This document shows positions 61,457-64,000 of a stretch of 64,000 nucleotides of DNA, one piece after another. Positions within the stretch are counted from its first letter, which is position 1, and the number at the start of each line of letters is the position of its first letter. The DNA is from Desulforhopalus singaporensis. Its GTDB lineage: Bacteria > Desulfobacterota > Desulfobulbia > Desulfobulbales > Desulfocapsaceae. The position numbers were made by a program, and so were the translations under genes. The stretch spans positions 1 through 64,000 of the forward strand of contig NZ_FNJI01000017.1 in the NCBI RefSeq assembly GCF_900104445.1, written 5' to 3'. The notes below the pieces were generated by a model that was not told the DNA's origin, did no database searches, and saw only the letters and a list, made by a program, of their open reading frames with translations.

Positions 61457-62806
61457 TTACGAACGGATCATATCCGCGATCTGGAATGCTACCTCAAGAC
61501 TCTGCTCCGCGTTGAGCCTGGGGTCACAGCTGGTCATGTAGTTGCTGGCCAACTCCTCGTCGACAATGTTATGGGCTCCGCCGGTACATTCGGTGACGTC
61601 GTTGCCGGTCATTTCCAGGTGGACGCCGCCGGGAACGGTTCCCTCGGACCAGTGGGTCTCGAAAAAGCAGGTGATTTCCGAGAGGATATCGTTGAAGTTC
61701 CTGGTCTTGTGGCCAGATTTTGCGGTATAGGTGTTGGCATGCATCGGGTCGCAGCTCCAGACGATCTTGAACCCCTCCTTTTTCATCTCCCTGAGCAACG
61801 GCGGCAGCACTTTTTCCACCTTTTTCATACCGAACCGGGTAATAAAGGTGAGCCTGCCCGCCTCGTTTTGCGGGTTGAGCTTTTCGACCAGCTTTTTCAC
61901 TTCGTCCAGATCGTAGGTGGGGCCAAGTTTTACTCCGAGCGGATTATGTACCCCCCTCAGAAACTCAACGTGAGCGCCGTCGACCTGGCGGGTTCTCTCG
62001 CCAATCCACAGCATGTGGGCCGAACAGTCGTACCAGTTGTCGGTGATGTGGTCCTGCCTGGTGAGCGCTTCCTCATACTGGAGCAGCAGGGCCTCATGGG
62101 AGGTAAACAGCTGGGTCTGATTGATCTGCGGGGTGTCGGAGGAGATGCCGATGGTTTCCATGAACCTGATGGCCTGGCTTATCTGCTTTGCCAGACGGTC
62201 GTAACTTCTGCCCATGGGGGATTGGGTTACGAACTCCTGGTTCCATGCCTGGACGCGCTGCAGTGAACCGAATCCCCCGCGGGTGAAGGCGCGCAGCAGG
62301 TTCAGGGTCGAGGCCGCCATATTGTAGCCCCTCAGCATATATTTGGGATTGGGAATTCTGGCATCTTCGGTGAACTCGGAGCGGTTGACCATGTCGCCGC
62401 GATACGACGGCAGTTCGACTCCGTCTATGGTCTCGGTGTCGGAAGAGCGCGGCTTGGCAAACTGTCCTGCGATCCGGCCGACTTTCACCACCGGTTTTCC
62501 GCCGGCATACGTTAGGACAACGGCCATCTGCAGCAGCACTTTGAGGGTTTCCCTGATATTGGGTGCGGTAACCTGGCTGAAATTCTCCGAACAGTCGCCA
62601 CCCTGGAGAAGGAAGGCATCTCCGGTGACCGCTTTTGCAAGTAATTGTTTCAACGATCTGATTTCCCCTGCAAAAACTAGAGGAGGCAGTACTGAAAGGT
62701 CATTGATGGCTTTCTCCACTGCAGCCTGGTCCGGCCAGTTCGGCTGCTGCAGAGCGGTGTAGTTTTTCCAGCTCGATTTTGTCCAGTTGGTAGGGTCAGA
62801 AGACAT
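61457..62806 (-). CDS. Class II DAHP synthase (3-deoxy-7-phosphoheptulonate synthase)
   Basis: The first enzyme of the shikimate pathway condenses phosphoenolpyruvate with erythrose 4-phosphate. The 449 residues show the plant/actinobacterial-type class II signatures: NWPDQAAVEKAI, LPPLVFAGEIRSLK, FLLQGGDCSENF, the arginine-rich GRIAGQFAKPRSS, RGYNMAASTLNLLRAF, WIGERTR and VWSCDPMHANT. GAGGA precedes the ATG. TrpB2 lies upstream on the same strand, so aromatic biosynthesis genes are near each other but separated by another gene and a terminator. Confidence 0.96.
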   Translation of the reverse strand: MSSDPTNWTKSSWKNYTALQQPNWPDQAAVEKAINDLSVLPPLVFAGEIRSLKQLLAKAVTGDAFLLQGGDCSENFSQVTAPNIRETLKVLLQMAVVLTYAGGKPVVKVGRIAGQFAKPRSSDTETIDGVELPSYRGDMVNRSEFTEDARIPNPKYMLRGYNMAASTLNLLRAFTRGGFGSLQRVQAWNQEFVTQSPMGRSYDRLAKQISQAIRFMETIGISSDTPQINQTQLFTSHEALLLQYEEALTRQDHITDNWYDCSAHMLWIGERTRQVDGAHVEFLRGVHNPLGVKLGPTYDLDEVKKLVEKLNPQNEAGRLTFITRFGMKKVEKVLPPLLREMKKEGFKIVWSCDPMHANTYTAKSGHKTRNFNDILSEITCFFETHWSEGTVPGGVHLEMTGNDVTECTGGAHNIVDEELASNYMTSCDPRLNAEQSLEVAFQIADMIRS

Positions 62807-62878
62807 GATAATTCCTCAAACAAAAATGTTTATGACTGTTATCGGATCGGCTCACTGAAAAAAAGGGCGACCCGCAAA

Positions 62879-63457
62879 CTAGAAACAACATCGCTCAACA
62901 TCAAATGCGTTGAGAATCCGCAGCTCTCGTTCTCGTTGCTCTCCTTTTAACGGGGGAAGATATTCGACTTGATTGAGCAGGGTTTCAATGGTTTCACGAC
63001 TGGGGATAGAGTGTAACCCATAACCGAGAATCTTACCAGTTCTAGTGTCCAAAAGTTCGGCATCCCGTCCGTTTGTGACCACCGCAAACGGGATCCTGTA
63101 CTCCGGATTGAGCACTCTGGCGGCTGCCACCGCCGCTCGTTCCCGGCTGACCATGGAGCCGGGGCCATAGCGAACGATCAGGGTTTGTTTTTGATTACAG
63201 GTAATTGTGATCTCAATTGTCGAGGTGACGAAGGATCTGGTGAAGAGCGTTTCTATTTTCAGGCGGGGGGTGAGCTCTTCTCTACGATAGCCTTTTTCTT
63301 CCACCATCATTCTTTGCAACTCCTGGCGGATCCTTTCATCGTCGGTGTCGGTTAACTCTTCACCGGTGAGATAATCCTCCAGGGTGCCGTAGATCAGATG
63401 ATGGGGCTTGGGGACTCGCATAGGCTTGTTGCAGCAATAATTTAAGGGATTGTACAT
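62879..63457 (-). CDS. Orphan HsdR N-terminal-like nuclease-domain protein
   Basis: The 192 residues resemble the type I restriction enzyme R protein N-terminal domain family (HLIYGTLEDYLTGEELTDTD, RLKIETLF, RYGPGSMVSRERAAVAAARV, IPFAVVTNGRDAELLDTRTG). In full HsdR this domain is a PD-(D/E)xK-like nuclease. Here it stands alone with no methylase, specificity or helicase gene nearby, and the C-terminus adds a cysteine pair (VERCCF). An internal ATG at 63421 is an alternative start, since neither has a clear ribosome site. Function is unknown. Confidence 0.78.
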   Translation of the reverse strand: MYNPLNYCCNKPMRVPKPHHLIYGTLEDYLTGEELTDTDDERIRQELQRMMVEEKGYRREELTPRLKIETLFTRSFVTSTIEITITCNQKQTLIVRYGPGSMVSRERAAVAAARVLNPEYRIPFAVVTNGRDAELLDTRTGKILGYGLHSIPSRETIETLLNQVEYLPPLKGEQRERELRILNAFDVERCCF

Positions 63458-63526
63458 CTAAAATAATTATCCGTTGCTGTTTTGCAAGCGGTCTCAACCC
63501 GGTGCGGCAGGTCGTTGTGAAAACAC

Positions 63527-63562
63527 AAAAGGGTTCCGGACAGCTGCTTCCGGAACCCTTTT
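63527..63562 (-). terminator. Intrinsic terminator of trpB2
   Basis: AAAAGGGTTCCGGA (63527-63540) and TCCGGAACCCTTTT (63549-63562) form a perfect 14-bp stem with an eight-base loop, ending in TTTT on the minus strand, 28 bases after the trpB stop. Confidence 0.85.
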
Positions 63563-63590
63563 GAAGCCTTTGGCAGGCAGGAGTGTAAAA

Positions 63591-64000
63591 TCAGATTTTC
63601 GGCAGGTTGGCCATCGATTTTAGAATCTCCTCTTCCGGATAGTCATAGTTATGCAGCTCGCCATTGTAGAAACGGTCGTAGGATCCCATGTCGATCAGTC
63701 CGTGGCCGGAAAAGTTGAACAGGATTGTCTTCGGCTCGTTAAGATCGCGGGTTGCTTCCACGATCGCCCCGCGGATGGCATGACAGGTTTCCGGTGCGGG
63801 AATGATACCTTCTGTTTTGGCAAAAAGTACGCCCGCTTCAAAGCATTCGAGCTGGTGAAGTTTCATCGGTTCCACCATTTTCTCCCTGACCATGGCGGAA
63901 ACGATCGGTGCCATGCCGTGGTATCGGAGGCCGCCTGCATGAATTCCAGGGGGAATGAAGTCGTGGCCCAGGGTGTACATATACATAAGCGGCGTAGACT
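63591..64000 (-). CDS. trpB: TrpB2-type tryptophan synthase beta chain, C-terminal part
   Basis: The frame is open to the right edge and encodes the last 135 or so residues. [20 protein letters not shown] and [13 protein letters not shown] are diagnostic of the TrpB2 branch, which works without the TrpA partner of the classic enzyme or with a TrpA2. [15 protein letters not shown] and [12 protein letters not shown] supply the serine- and PLP-phosphate-side residues. The N-terminus with the PLP lysine is outside the window. Confidence 0.93.
   Translation of the reverse strand, partial: STPLMYMYTLGHDFIPPGIHAGGLRYHGMAPIVSAMVREKMVEPMKLHQLECFEAGVLFAKTEGIIPAPETCHAIRGAIVEATRDLNEPKTILFNFSGHGLIDMGSYDRFYNGELHNYDYPEEEILKSMANLPKI

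Noticed and set aside
1-64000. CRISPR arrays, rRNA genes, prophage
   Set aside because: I saw no regularly spaced direct repeats, no rRNA sequence and no phage structural genes anywhere in the window.

Overview
The window reads as two joined pieces of a chromosome from an anaerobic, respiratory Gram-negative bacterium. I infer a Desulfobacterota (Deltaproteobacteria-like) host, because a multihaem c3-type cytochrome, an NrfD-type quinone module, hybrid cluster protein, iron-sulfur flavoproteins, a split RdgC and sigma-54 two-component regulation occur together. The genus cannot be fixed from the sequence alone.

Positions 1 to about 19,850 are a mobile element. After the tail of an IS256-family transposase (1-135), almost everything is on the minus strand and forms one near-continuous IncP-type (MPF-T) conjugation operon. 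In transcription order it holds TraK- and TraL-like proteins, a small winged helix, a larger winged-helix (replication-like) protein, a TraM-like protein, TrbC, a TrbD-TrbE fusion, TrbB, TrbJ, TrbL, TrbF, TrbG, TrbH, TrbI, a small protein, a large ArdC/peptidase/Toprim TraC-like protein, the TraG coupling protein, the TraF protease, two TraJ-like ribbon-helix-helix proteins and the TraI relaxase. No integrase is visible, so the left end lies outside the window. The right end abuts tRNA-Glu/tRNA-Lys, whose terminator and promoter can be read. The oddest feature here is a short plus-strand gene (12141-12311) at the usual trbK position. It ends tail to tail with trbJ and carries the same C-terminal peptide as TrbJ.

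From 20 to 38 kb the genes are chromosomal: a split rdgC, gatB, radC and hemW in one direction; a GntR regulator divergent from P5C dehydrogenase and aconitase B; a hybrid histidine kinase; an FAH-family hydrolase; a class II photolyase divergent from a DUF523-DUF1722 protein; and two iron-sulfur flavoproteins.

From 38 to 51 kb lies a redox and regulatory block: hybrid cluster protein with an HcpR/FNR-like site; a two-TM protein behind a sigma-54 promoter; a cytochrome c / ferredoxin / NrfD membrane module; a second-type FtsH overlapping a transposase-derived protein that has lost its catalytic aspartates; and a histidine kinase, PAS protein and sigma-54 activator. A perfect 36-bp palindrome separates the last two groups.

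From 51 to 64 kb are housekeeping and stress genes: a hexapeptide acyltransferase, SGNH esterase, DgkA, TatD, aldo-keto reductase, CYTH protein, EI24 membrane protein, RadA, a 37-residue His-rich membrane peptide, a class III cyclase fused to a cyclic-nucleotide-binding domain, a DegP-type protease, class II DAHP synthase, an orphan HsdR-N protein and the C-terminal part of TrpB2. Many start codons below were moved from the longest reading frame to one with a Shine-Dalgarno sequence or a family-typical N-terminus; the reason is given in each entry.
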